Assembly: GCA_030647905.1 (NCBI GenBank)
Contig: JAUSJA010000025.1
Location: 124,001 to 188,000 of the forward strand
DNA length: 64,000 nucleotides
Source: Gemmatimonadaceae bacterium
Lineage (GTDB): Bacteria; Gemmatimonadota; Gemmatimonadetes; Gemmatimonadales; Gemmatimonadaceae
Reading direction: 5' to 3'
Part shown: one piece after another, positions 1 to 7,510 of the stretch
How positions within the stretch are numbered: the first letter of the stretch is position 1
Layout: each line of letters begins with the position of its first letter
Notes under the pieces: generated by a model
What the model was told of the DNA's origin: nothing
The model's database searches: none
What the model saw: only the letters and a program-made list of their open reading frames with translations
Translations under genes and position numbers: made by a program

Positions 1-4
1 ATTC

Positions 5-256
5 ATGCTCGCCCCCGGTGACGCCGCGGCGCGCGCGATGAGCACCAGGAACTGGCTCGCGTCGCTGGCCCTTCCCGGCCCGGCACGTGCGGCGCTCAAC
101 GCCACCATAGATGCGATGGCGAGCGGCAACCGGAAAGCGTCCGGTCATGCGCTCACCGGCCTTTTGACCGTCGTGGCGCCGCAGCTCGACCAGTTGTCGG
201 CGACGGAGTTGCGGGAGCTGGCCGACGAGCTGTCGGACGGAGTTCGGCAGGTCTAA
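5..256 (+). CDS. Hypothetical protein, possibly 5'-partial
   Basis: The reading frame is open to the left edge of the window, so the true start may lie outside it; in-frame ATGs occur at 5 and 38. The visible 83 residues are alanine- and leucine-rich and probably helical, ending in a charged helix (ATELRELADELSDGVRQV). I do not recognise the family. It ends 39 bases before yebC on the same strand and could be co-transcribed with the yebC-ruvCA genes. No function is proposed. Confidence 0.5.
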   Translation: MLAPGDAAARAMSTRNWLASLALPGPARAALNATIDAMASGNRKASGHALTGLLTVVAPQLDQLSATELRELADELSDGVRQV

Positions 257-294
257 CAGCTCTATATTTCAACCGAACCTCAGTACCGAGCAAA

Positions 295-1032
295 ATGGCC
301 GGCCATAGCAAGTGGAAGCAGATCAAGCACTACAAGGCAGCCGCTGACGCCAAACGCGGCGCGCATTTCACCAAGCTCATCCGCGAGATCACGATGGCGG
401 CCAAGCTCGGCGGTGGCGATTCCGCCGGAAATCCGCGCCTCCGCACCGCCATCGAGACCGCGCGCGCCGCGTCCATGCCTAAGGAGAACATCGAGCGCGC
501 GGTCAAGAAAGGCACCGGCGAGCTCGAGGGCGTCGAGTACCAGGAGATCACTTACGAGGGATACGGACCGGGCGGCATCGCCATCCTCATCTTCGCGATG
601 ACGGACAATCCCAATCGCACCGTAGCGGAAGTCCGGCACAAGCTCTCGCGCGGCGGCGGCAACCTCGGCGCTGCCAACTCGGTGTCGTGGATGTTCGAGC
701 GAAAGGGACAGCTCTACCTCGACTCGACGAAGTACCCGGAAGACGATGCCCTCGAGGCGGCGCTCGACGCCGGCGCCGAGGATTTCAAGGCGGAAGACGA
801 GCGCTACGAGATCACAACCGATCCCGCCAGCATGCACGCCGTGCGCAGCGCGCTTGAGGCGAAGGGATACGAAATCGCCGAGGCCGAGATCGCGTCGGTG
901 CCGAAGAATCTCGTTAGCGTAAGCGGGAAGACGGCCGAGTCGCTGGTGAGGCTGCTCGAGGAGCTCGAGGAGCTGGACGACGTTCAGAAGGTCGCGGCGA
1001 ACTGCGACGTGGAGATGGACGAGGTTCAGTGA
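295..1032 (+). CDS. yebC: YebC/PmpR family protein
   Basis: The 245-residue product has the family hallmark start MAGHSKWKQIKHYKAAADA followed by the conserved FTKLIREI and GGGNLGAANSVSWMFERKG blocks, at normal family length (about 240-250). YebC-family proteins act in the cytoplasm as DNA-binding regulators or, in some bacteria, as factors that relieve ribosome stalling at proline stretches; which role applies here cannot be read from sequence. It lies directly upstream of ruvC (7 bases), the usual yebC-ruvC-ruvA order, implying an operon. The ATG start is fixed by the conserved N terminus. Confidence 0.96.
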   Translation: MAGHSKWKQIKHYKAAADAKRGAHFTKLIREITMAAKLGGGDSAGNPRLRTAIETARAASMPKENIERAVKKGTGELEGVEYQEITYEGYGPGGIAILIFAMTDNPNRTVAEVRHKLSRGGGNLGAANSVSWMFERKGQLYLDSTKYPEDDALEAALDAGAEDFKAEDERYEITTDPASMHAVRSALEAKGYEIAEAEIASVPKNLVSVSGKTAESLVRLLEELEELDDVQKVAANCDVEMDEVQ

Positions 1033-1039
1033 GCACGAC

Positions 1040-1555
1040 ATGATCGTGCTGGGCATAGACCCCGGCACCGCCGTCACCGGGTACGGCGTGGTGGAGGGCG
1101 AGCGGATGACACCGCCCCGCCTCGTGGAGTGCGGAATCATCCGGACGCGTCCGCGCGAGTCGCTCGCTTCGAGACTTCAGGAGATCCACTCCGGCATCAC
1201 CGAGCTCATTCAGCGCCATCGGCCTGACGCCATGGCGATCGAGGACGTCTTCTACGCGCGAAACGTGCGCACCACCATTGTACTCGGCCACGCTCGCGGA
1301 GTGATCCTGCTCGCCGCCGCGAACGCGAAGCTCGAGATCGCCGAATATCCTCCGGCCGAGATAAAGAAGGCAGTAACCGGAACGGGCGCCGCGACCAAGG
1401 AGCAGGTTCAGTTCATGGTGATGCGACTACTGCGCCTGAAGACTTCGCCGCAGCCGGCCGATGCGTCGGACGGCGTCGCCGCGGCGCTTGCCTACCTGAT
1501 GAGCGCGGGCGTCCCATCCATGGATCGCGAGATCGCCATTCCTCTTCGCAGATGA
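1040..1555 (+). CDS. ruvC: Holliday junction endodeoxyribonuclease RuvC
   Basis: RuvC cuts Holliday junctions symmetrically, resolving recombination intermediates together with RuvAB. The 171-residue product starts MIVLGIDPGTAVTGYGVV, giving the first catalytic Asp. The second acidic site is in MAIEDVFYARN, and the C-terminal acidic pair in ADASDGVAAALAYL matches the third and fourth catalytic carboxylates. Length is typical. The stop overlaps the ruvA start by four bases (ATGA), so the two are translationally coupled. Confidence 0.97.
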   Translation: MIVLGIDPGTAVTGYGVVEGERMTPPRLVECGIIRTRPRESLASRLQEIHSGITELIQRHRPDAMAIEDVFYARNVRTTIVLGHARGVILLAAANAKLEIAEYPPAEIKKAVTGTGAATKEQVQFMVMRLLRLKTSPQPADASDGVAAALAYLMSAGVPSMDREIAIPLRR

Positions 1556-2151
1556 TTTCACACCTCACGGGCACGCTCACATCGAAGGACGTCGACCGGG
1601 TGGATGTGATGACCGCCGGGGGCGTGGGATACGAGCTGCTGATACCGCTCGGCGTCTTCGAGACTCTTCCGAAGCAGGGCGAGAAGATCTCGCTGCACAC
1701 GTATCTCGTCGTGAAGGAAGACGGTTGGCAGCTCTTCGGATTCTCGTCGGTGTTTGAGCGCCGGCTTTTTCAGAAGCTTCTAACCGCGAATGGCGTTGGG
1801 CCCGCTCTCGCGCTCGGTCTCATGTCGGCGCTCTCGCCGCAGCGACTGGTGCGGGCGATCCAGGAGAAGGACATCCCGACGCTGCAGCGCGTTCCTCGTG
1901 TCGGGCGAAAGAAGGCGGAGCGGTTGATACTCGATCTCGCCGACAAGCTCGATTCGATCGGAGGCGAAGTGCCGGGCGCGCCGCGCGTTGCGGCAGGTGC
2001 TTCGGAGGACGCCCTTCGCGCGCTCGTGTCGCTCGGCTACACCAACGCCGATGCCGAGCGCGGCGTGAGAGCGGCTCTCGATGCTGGCGGAGGGGGATTG
2101 TCCGCGGCGGAGCTGATCAGGGCCGCACTGGCGAAGCTCGGCGGAAGATAG
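1552..2151 (+). CDS. ruvA: Holliday junction branch migration protein RuvA
   Basis: RuvA binds four-way junctions and positions the RuvB motor. The 199-residue product starts with the family N terminus MISHLTGTL and contains paired helix-hairpin-helix regions (TANGVGPALALGLMSALSP and LQRVPRVGRKKAERLILDL). The C-terminal domain (ALRALVSLGYTNADAERGV) is the mobile RuvB-contacting domain. The start overlaps the ruvC stop. Its partner ruvB is not next but 5.7 kb downstream, beyond a block of toxin-antitoxin genes. Confidence 0.97.
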   Translation: MISHLTGTLTSKDVDRVDVMTAGGVGYELLIPLGVFETLPKQGEKISLHTYLVVKEDGWQLFGFSSVFERRLFQKLLTANGVGPALALGLMSALSPQRLVRAIQEKDIPTLQRVPRVGRKKAERLILDLADKLDSIGGEVPGAPRVAAGASEDALRALVSLGYTNADAERGVRAALDAGGGGLSAAELIRAALAKLGGR

Positions 2152-2163
2152 TAGCCGGACGCT

Positions 2164-2562
2164 TCATTCACTCCAGTCTTCCACGCTGAGACCTGGCACT
2201 CGCAGGAATTCGCGGGTGTTGTGTGTGACGAGAATCGCTCCCTCCGCCAGGGCATGTGCCGCGATCAGCATGTCCATCTGCCCGATGATCTCGCCCCTAC
2301 GCTCCAGAACGCTGCGAACGAACCCGTACGAGATCGCCGCATTGCTCCCGAACTCGACTGGACGAACGAGAGTCAGCAGATCCTGAATCCTGCGGATCTC
2401 GTCCTGCGGATCACCGCTTTTCGCCGCACCATGATACAGCTCCGCGGCAGTGATCGAAGAAATGGCCAGGTCCTCTATGGGACTCGCGCGTAACCGTTCT
2501 GCCGCGCGAGGCAGCCGCTTTCTCAGGATCGAAATACAGGTGCTGCTATCGATCAGAAACAC
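2164..2562 (-). CDS. vapC: VapC-type PIN-domain toxin
   Basis: The 132-residue PIN ribonuclease has the conserved acidic residues in MFLIDSSTC (Asp5), TAAELYHGAA (Glu) and IGQMDMLIAAHALAEG (Asp), and ends with the typical THNTREFLRVPGLSVEDW block, close to VapC of the VapBC4 group. Such toxins cleave tRNA or rRNA when freed from VapB. The start overlaps the 3' end of the upstream antitoxin gene by 17 bases, the classic antitoxin-first coupled arrangement. It is convergent with ruvA, 12 bases away. Confidence 0.92.
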   Translation of the reverse strand: MFLIDSSTCISILRKRLPRAAERLRASPIEDLAISSITAAELYHGAAKSGDPQDEIRRIQDLLTLVRPVEFGSNAAISYGFVRSVLERRGEIIGQMDMLIAAHALAEGAILVTHNTREFLRVPGLSVEDWSE

Positions 2563-2902
2563 CGAAGAACTCCCTGATCTCGGGCCGCATCGGCTCGGGT
2601 GGGTCCCGGGGGATATCGGGAAAATCCGGCGCCGACCCCATGAGCGCGATGAGCCTTTCGATGCGGTCGTCCACCGGCGTCAGAATCACCCGGTTGCCTT
2701 CCTTGTGTGCGTACACGTGAGTACCCTCGAAGCGGAATTCCTTCGGCAGCCGCACCGCCTGGCTGCGTCCATTCATGAATAGCGATGCCTCCTTCAATCC
2801 CGATTGTGACTCGGGCGTCGCCGCGTCACGTCTCGCTTTCGGCGAAGCAGCCTTTGCACGAACCCCAGTCGGCTTCTGCCCCTTTCGCGACTTCTTTTCC
2901 AT
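2546..2902 (-). CDS. vapB: VapB-type antitoxin
   Basis: The last ~75 residues carry the SpoVT/AbrB-like VapB pattern (ASLFMNGRSQAVRLPKEF, then GNRVILTPVDD), which binds operator DNA, followed by a toxin-neutralising tail. I chose the ATG at 2902 (MEKKSRKG...), giving 118 residues, because it has an AGGGACTG ribosome-binding site just upstream. A start at 3025 would overlap the divergent aminotransferase start. The ~40-residue basic N-terminal extension before the AbrB domain is longer than in typical ~75-residue VapBs and could be dispensable. Paired with the downstream vapC. Confidence 0.88.
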   Translation of the reverse strand: MEKKSRKGQKPTGVRAKAASPKARRDAATPESQSGLKEASLFMNGRSQAVRLPKEFRFEGTHVYAHKEGNRVILTPVDDRIERLIALMGSAPDFPDIPRDPPEPMRPEIREFFGVSDR

Positions 2903-2920
2903 CAGTCCCTGCCGTTCGGT

Positions 2921-2940
2921 GATATATCTCACAATATAGA
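2921..2940 (-). promoter_or_regulatory. AT-rich imperfect inverted repeat upstream of vapBC
   Basis: A 20-bp AT-rich element with TATAT-like arms around a GTGAG centre lies about 20 bases upstream of the vapB start, in otherwise GC-rich DNA. Position and AT content fit a -10 region combined with the autoregulatory operator usually found upstream of VapBC operons. This is inferred from position; no protein binding is shown. Confidence 0.4.
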
Positions 2941-3015
2941 CCGTTAATGGGCCTCGCGCAAGTTCCTTGACTGTAAGCCGGAGGGTATGTTCTGCGGCAT
3001 CCATTCCCGACACAC

Positions 3016-4176
3016 ATGATCGCAACTGCTCAACGCGCCTCCACGTTCCAGGAATCCGTCATCCGCGAGATGACCCGCGTCGCCAACGCGCACGGGGCGA
3101 TCAACCTCGCGCAGGGGTTTCCCGACTTCCCGATGCCCGAGCCGATGAAGGACGCGGCGTGCGCGGCGATCCATGGTGACATCAACCAGTACGCCATCAC
3201 ATGGGGAACGCCGGCACTGCGGCTGGCGATCGCCGAGAAGTACCGGCGGTGGTACAAGATGGACGTGGATCCGGATCGCGAGATCACCGTGACCTGCGGC
3301 GCGACGGAAGCGATGGCGGCAGTGTTCCTCGCGCTGATCAATCCGGGCGACGAAGTGATCATCTTCGAGCCGTTCTACGAGAATTACGGACCCGACGCGA
3401 TCCTCGCCGGAGCGAAGCCGGTTTTCGTTCCGCTCGAAGGGCTCGAGTGGAAGCTCGATCCCGAGAAGCTTCGCGCGGCGTTCAACGACAGGACGCGCGC
3501 GATCGTCGTGAACACTCCGCATAATCCAACGGGCCGCGTGTTCACTCGCGACGAGATCTCGCTCATCGCCGAGCTCTGCCAGAAGCACGATGTGATCGCG
3601 ATAACCGACGAGATCTACGAGCACATCCGCTATGCCGGCGGGCACCACGTGCTGGCGACGTGGCCGGGAATGCGAGAGCGCACGGTCACGATATCGGGCC
3701 TCTCGAAGACATTCAGCTGCACGGGATGGCGGCTTGGTTACGCCGTCGCGCCCGCGGAAATGACATCGCCGATCCGGAAGGTGCACGACTTCCTTACCGT
3801 CGGCGCACCGGCTCCGCTCCAGGCGGCGGGTGCGATCGGGATGGCGTTCGGCGCCGAGTACTACAACCAGATCGCGCTCGAGTATCGTGGGCGTCGCGAC
3901 GTGATGGTGAACGCGTTGACCGAGGCGGGCTTTAGATTCTCGGCGCCGGAGGGCGCGTATTACATCCTCGCCGACTTCACGGGGATCAGCGATCTGCGCG
4001 GGATCGAGTTCGCGATGTGGCTGGCGAAGGAAGTGGGTGTGGCAACGGTTCCCGGGACGAGTTTTTATCACGATCCCGGGCTCGGTGAAACCGTAACGCG
4101 CTTCGCCTTCTGCAAGAAACCTGAAACTCTCGCGCGAGCAACTGAACGGCTGCTGTCGTTAGCTGCTCGGGTATAA
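3016..4176 (+). CDS. Class I/II pyridoxal phosphate-dependent aminotransferase
   Basis: The 386-residue fold-type I aminotransferase resembles the methionine/kynurenine/aspartate aminotransferase subgroup (YbdL-like). Visible motifs are INLAQGFPDFPMPE near the N terminus, VTCGATEAMAAVF, NTPHNPTGRVF (PLP and carboxylate contacts), DEIYEHIRY, and SGLSKTFSCTGWRLGY with the Schiff-base lysine. It probably transfers an amino group from an amino acid to a 2-oxo acid in the cytoplasm; the substrate cannot be assigned. It is flanked by toxin-antitoxin genes. It may be an original neighbour of ruvA or cargo of the island. Confidence 0.93.
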   Translation: MIATAQRASTFQESVIREMTRVANAHGAINLAQGFPDFPMPEPMKDAACAAIHGDINQYAITWGTPALRLAIAEKYRRWYKMDVDPDREITVTCGATEAMAAVFLALINPGDEVIIFEPFYENYGPDAILAGAKPVFVPLEGLEWKLDPEKLRAAFNDRTRAIVVNTPHNPTGRVFTRDEISLIAELCQKHDVIAITDEIYEHIRYAGGHHVLATWPGMRERTVTISGLSKTFSCTGWRLGYAVAPAEMTSPIRKVHDFLTVGAPAPLQAAGAIGMAFGAEYYNQIALEYRGRRDVMVNALTEAGFRFSAPEGAYYILADFTGISDLRGIEFAMWLAKEVGVATVPGTSFYHDPGLGETVTRFAFCKKPETLARATERLLSLAARV

Positions 4177-4221
4177 CGAGCCTCCGCGCCCGATTTTCCC
4201 TCTTCAAAATCCGAACTTCCT

Positions 4222-4308
4222 ATATTATAGTCTATAGACTATAATATCCTCGCTATTTTATAGGCTATAGCCTATTATTGAGAGATCAAATAATAGTCTA
4301 TAGGCTAT
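4222..4308. promoter_or_regulatory. Three phased palindromic operators upstream of the MmyA/Fic operon
   Basis: Three copies of a palindrome with core TAGNCTATAGNCTA are centred at 4234.5, 4267.5 and 4300.5, exactly 33 bp apart. The first (4222-4247) is a perfect 26-bp palindrome. The second (4260-4275) is a perfect 16-bp palindrome. The third (4293-4308) has one mismatched pair. Spacing of 33 bp is close to three helical turns, so all sites face the same side of the DNA. The array ends about 40 bases before the HTH gene and probably includes its promoter. Autoregulation by the HTH protein is inferred. Confidence 0.8.
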
Positions 4309-4350
4309 ATATTTGCGGCACTCCGACCACAGCTCATTCCACCAAATACC

Positions 4351-4815
4351 ATGAGAAAGGAACTTCGAAAACTCCGCGTGGAACAATTGGACGGGTTATT
4401 TGGCGAGGTACGCAGAGCCTTGGCTGCGTTCAAAATTCCTCGGAAAGGGTGGATTCGGGAGGTCCGCCAGTCGCTAGGCATGACAACCGAGCAACTGGCG
4501 AAACGACTGACTGTCTCTCAGCCGACGGCTTTCGGGCTGGAAAAGAGCGAGCAGGATGGAACGATCACGCTCCGCTCGCTCGAAAGGGCCGCCAGGGCAT
4601 TGAACTGCGAGTTGGTGTACATGCTTCTGCCGAGAGCGAGTCTGCAACAGACATTCAGGCTACAAGCAGAAGACTACGTAATAAACCGCTTGAAAAGGGT
4701 GGCGCATACGATGTCGCTTGAGGAACAGGGCGTCTCACAAAGTCATATGCAGCGACAACTGAGCGAGATGACCGAACAAATCATCTCGAATCCTCCTCGA
4801 AACCTCTGGGCCTGA
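4351..4815 (+). CDS. Mobile mystery protein A-like XRE-family HTH regulator
   Basis: The 154-residue product matches the 'mobile mystery protein A' pattern: an N-terminal RVEQLDGLF segment, then GWIREVRQSLGMTTEQLAKR and LTVSQPTAFGLEKSEQDG (helix-turn-helix, roughly residues 35-75), then ITLRSLERAARALNCELVYM. Proteins of this family are found next to a Fic-domain 'mobile mystery protein B', as here, two bases downstream. The likely role is repressor, and perhaps antitoxin, of the pair. The three operators lie just upstream. Codon use is less GC-biased than in the neighbouring ruv genes, consistent with transfer. Confidence 0.88.
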   Translation: MRKELRKLRVEQLDGLFGEVRRALAAFKIPRKGWIREVRQSLGMTTEQLAKRLTVSQPTAFGLEKSEQDGTITLRSLERAARALNCELVYMLLPRASLQQTFRLQAEDYVINRLKRVAHTMSLEEQGVSQSHMQRQLSEMTEQIISNPPRNLWA

Positions 4816-4817
4816 GC

Positions 4818-5399
4818 GTGGTGCCTCCGGTACCAGAGGGGACAACACCGCTTGATCCAGATGAGGCGGCAGATCTGATTCCGGATCACCTCATGACGAC
4901 TGCGGATTTAAATGACTGGGAGGCAACGAACATAGTCCACGCCCAGGAGTGGGCGTTGGGAAGAAAACATCCGGACGTCGCTACCGAACATTTTGTGAAG
5001 TCGCTGCACCTTCGAATGTTCGATGAGACCTGGACGTGGGCAGGGAAGTACCGAGTATCCGAAAAATCAATCGGCTCGTCACCGCAGCTCATCGCGCCCC
5101 AGGTTCGCGATGCGTGCGCAAACGCTGCCTTCTGGGTTAAACAGCGCATTTTCGAGCCTACAGAGCTTGCTGTCCGATTTCATCACAGAATGGTCGCGGT
5201 TCATCCATTCCCGAACGGGAACGGTCGGCACGCGCGATTGCTGGCAGATGCACTCCTTTACTCGCTCGGAGTCGACCTTCTGACCTGGGGCAGCCAAGGT
5301 CTGCAGGCCACAGGCGAAGTGAGGCGAACCTATATCGACGCGCTCAGGTCGGCAGATAACGGTGACTTGTCGGGATTGATGCGACTCGCACGCGCATGA
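4818..5399 (+). CDS. Mobile mystery protein B-like Fic-domain protein
   Basis: The 193-residue product has an intact Fic core motif, HPFPNGNGRHARLLAD (HPFxxGNGRxxR), with the preceding RFHHRMVAVHPF and an upstream MFDETWTWAGKYRVSEKSIG block seen in 'mobile mystery protein B'. Fic enzymes usually transfer AMP from ATP to a target protein. The target here is unknown, and I cannot place an inhibitory helix motif with confidence. It starts with GTG at 4818, two bases after the HTH gene, so the pair is a two-gene operon that looks like a toxin-antitoxin or related module. Confidence 0.87.
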   Translation: MVPPVPEGTTPLDPDEAADLIPDHLMTTADLNDWEATNIVHAQEWALGRKHPDVATEHFVKSLHLRMFDETWTWAGKYRVSEKSIGSSPQLIAPQVRDACANAAFWVKQRIFEPTELAVRFHHRMVAVHPFPNGNGRHARLLADALLYSLGVDLLTWGSQGLQATGEVRRTYIDALRSADNGDLSGLMRLARA

Positions 5400-5445
5400 T
5401 AGGATGCGGCGGAGCGGCTGACTCGGATCGCGGCGAGCGTGCAAG

Positions 5446-5808
5446 TTACTTCGCTGCGAGTTTAGCGAGCGTGGCCATCGGCAGGAACAGCTGGCCTTGC
5501 TCGTCACGCGCGAGTCGGGCGAGCAGGGTCGCAGAAAGCACCGGGTAGCGCAAAAGTCGCGCACGTTTCCTGTCGGTGTCCGGAATCCGATTTAACGGAA
5601 TCGAGGTTGCGGCGACGGTGTAATACCCGATGACCCCGCGTGACTCCGCCTGGACGAGGACGTGAGTGGCTGACAGGCGGGATCGCATGTCCCTCAGGGC
5701 GCGCTCGCGAAGAAATCGCGCGAGCGACGGCTTTTCGCATGAGAAGCCGTCTCGGTCGTGCTGCTCCGTGAGCCGCTCGAAGCGATATAGCGGCGAGCGC
5801 GGTTTCAG
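5446..5808 (-). pseudogene. Internally deleted GNAT acetyltransferase toxin (TacT/AtaT-like)
   Basis: Reading upstream of the first ATG (5688) in the same frame gives the full GNAT-toxin N terminus (YRFERLTEQHDRDGFSCEKP...). The gene therefore probably began at about 5808, where CTG overlaps the antitoxin stop. The order FERLTEQHD, FSCEKPSL, THVLVQ, GVIGYYTVAA, LLRYPV, LLARLARDEQGQ fits DUF1778-linked GNAT toxins. The acetyl-CoA loop (RxxGxG) and the ~50-60 residues that should follow RLARDEQGQ are missing, and the usual C-terminal LFLPMATLAKL follows directly. At 120 residues instead of ~160-175, it is probably inactive. No frameshift is visible; the loss is in frame. Confidence 0.75.
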
Positions 5809-6023
5809 GACTGGCTCATCGCCTTGTCGTACGCCTTCCAGGCCCGCTTCAGCCGCTCGCTGGGCGCAGGTGGATTGAGCAACGCGTCGAGCATCGCGAG
5901 CTGGTCACGTCGCGAGTAGCGCAGCGTGCGCACCTGCTCGAGTGACCGTTTGGATGCGCGCCGAAGCACCTTGAGGACGTATTCGCTGGGCTTCATGCCG
6001 TGCAGCTCCGCCGCGCGCGCCAC
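5805..6023 (-). CDS. DUF1778 (TacA-like) antitoxin, 5' end disrupted
   Basis: The annotated span uses the GTG at 6023 (72 residues). Codons continuing upstream in frame to about 6068 encode SDRLELRLTPDDKQL, the ribbon-helix-helix DNA-binding strand of the DUF1778 family, but no ATG, GTG or TTG lies there before a stop; only a CTG at 6059 is available. The original start thus seems lost, probably at the junction with the restriction-gene remnant near 6070-6095. The stop overlaps the GNAT toxin's likely start. It may still produce a shortened protein lacking the DNA-contacting strand. Confidence 0.6.
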   Translation of the reverse strand: MARAAELHGMKPSEYVLKVLRRASKRSLEQVRTLRYSRRDQLAMLDALLNPPAPSERLKRAWKAYDKAMSQS

Positions 6024-6106
6024 GAGCTGCTTGTCATCCGGGGTGAGACGAAGCTCCAGCCGGTCAGAGCGGGTTCCTTTCCGCGCCGGCGCCGAAGCGG
6101 TTCCAT

Positions 6107-7102
6107 GTGAAAGCGCTGGACGATCGGGCGGATCTCGAGATCAGGTTCCCGCGAGTCGAAGGCTACACCCAGGCGGTGAAGAGTCGGGTCACGGTGAACT
6201 GGCAGAAGGTCCCGCGTCTCGTCCTCGAGCCGGGCAGGTATCCGACGCTGGTGGACATGGCGGGCGTCTCGGTTGATTCGACGGGCAATTTCACGCCGGC
6301 GCTTCCCGGAAAGATGCACGAGATCACGATGAAGCCATTCTTCGAGGGGATGCGCGTGCAGCGCGGCGTCTTCCAGATGGCGTCAGCTCTGACGAAAAAC
6401 TATCTGGCACAGCGCGACACGACTGTGCCGGCGCATATGCTCTTCCCGCAGCTCGAGGCGATCTGCCGGAGATTCGTGAACGAGCTCGTCGTCGCGCCTC
6501 CCGGCTCGGAACGCGTGCACGTGTTCCAGGCTCCGTACTACACATGGGCTGTCGAGATACTGCTCCAGCAGATCCAGCCCGACGTCTCGGCTGGTGAGAG
6601 CGCGGAGCTTCCGCGCCTCGAGGCGCTGCGCCCGGAAGGATCCACAGCCGACGTGGATTTCTGGACGAGCAAGAACGTGCGGGCAACACAGCGCAGTCAC
6701 GTCAACTACATCGTCGGTGATTCCGGATGGGAAGCGCAGGCCGCCCACAAGTTCGACCACCACGACCGAGTCACCGCATTCGTCAAGAACGCCGGGCTCG
6801 GCTTCACCATCCCGTACATGCACGACGGGGAAATGCACGACTTTGTGCCCGACTTCATCGTGCGGCTCCGCGCAAACGATGGCGATGAGCCGGTCAATCT
6901 GATTCTCGAGACTAAGGGCTACGATCCGCTGCGTGATGTGAAGTCATCGGCCGCTGAGCGGTGGATCAACGCCGTCAATGCCGACGCACGATTCGGAAGC
7001 TGGCGATTCAGAATGGCGAACAGTGTCGCCGATGTGAGCTACATCCTCGACGAGAACGCGCTCGGCGCCTCAGGCCAGGTCTTTCAGTTGAACAATTCGT
7101 AG
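6107..7102 (+). pseudogene. C-terminal remnant of a type III restriction enzyme Res subunit
   Basis: The 331-residue frame (GTG at 6107; similarity begins a little upstream with KRFHVKALDDRADLE) resembles the C-terminal third of DEAD-type helicase/restriction subunits of about 900-1000 residues: EIRFPRVEGY, an insert, then a nuclease core with PDFIVRL and LILETKGYD (PD...ExK). The helicase motifs and the partner methyltransferase are absent. The break coincides with the damaged 5' end of the divergent DUF1778 gene, so a deletion or insertion joined the two. The nuclease domain looks intact, but expression and activity are doubtful. Its 3' end overlaps the convergent PIN gene. Confidence 0.7.
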
Positions 7103-7510
7103 TCCCTTGATGCCTGGAAGCCTTCTGTCGTTTGTCACGAAGGCCGTGCAACGCGAAGCCAGTGCTGCGGCAATCTGCAATGCATCTGGAGTCCTGAGTC
7201 TGTAGACTGCCCGAAGCTGCGCAGCCGCCCGCAGGATCGGTCGATCGACTTCGACGAAAGAGAGACCGCGACTGCGGGTCAACAGAGCCTCGTACCGTTC
7301 CGAGATCGCGAGGTCACCGCTTCGATATGGAACTACGAGTACTTCGAGCAACGTGATTGATGAGGTGACCAGCGTTCGCTCTCCCATCGCCGCAGAGGCG
7401 AAGAGCGGCCGAACGACCGGAAGCCAAGCCGGATCTCTCTCCATGAAGTAGATGAAGATCGAAGTATCGAGCGCCACCGGTCCGTCTCCGAGCGCGCTCT
7501 TCAATCCCAC
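7070..7510 (-). CDS. PIN-domain (VapC-like) toxin
   Basis: The 146-residue PIN-domain protein has acidic residues in VALDTSIFIYF, SITLLEVLVVPY, RTPDALQIAAALA and FVTNDRRLPGIKGL, in the expected order for a single-strand-specific ribonuclease toxin. The start overlaps the 3' end of the upstream ribbon-helix-helix antitoxin by about 10 bases, so the two are co-translated. The 3' end overlaps the convergent Res remnant by about 33 bases. Confidence 0.88.
   Translation of the reverse strand: MGLKSALGDGPVALDTSIFIYFMERDPAWLPVVRPLFASAAMGERTLVTSSITLLEVLVVPYRSGDLAISERYEALLTRSRGLSFVEVDRPILRAAAQLRAVYRLRTPDALQIAAALASRCTAFVTNDRRLPGIKGLRIVQLKDLA

Noticed and set aside
3016-3025. A longer VapB starting at 3025
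   Set aside because: It would overlap the divergent aminotransferase start and lacks a ribosome-binding site; the ATG at 2902 has a good one.
4222-4308. Possible CRISPR-like or iteron array
   Set aside because: Only three short palindromes exist, with AT-rich spacers of no fixed length beyond the 33-bp phasing, next to an HTH gene. Operators explain them better; no cas genes or replication initiator are nearby.
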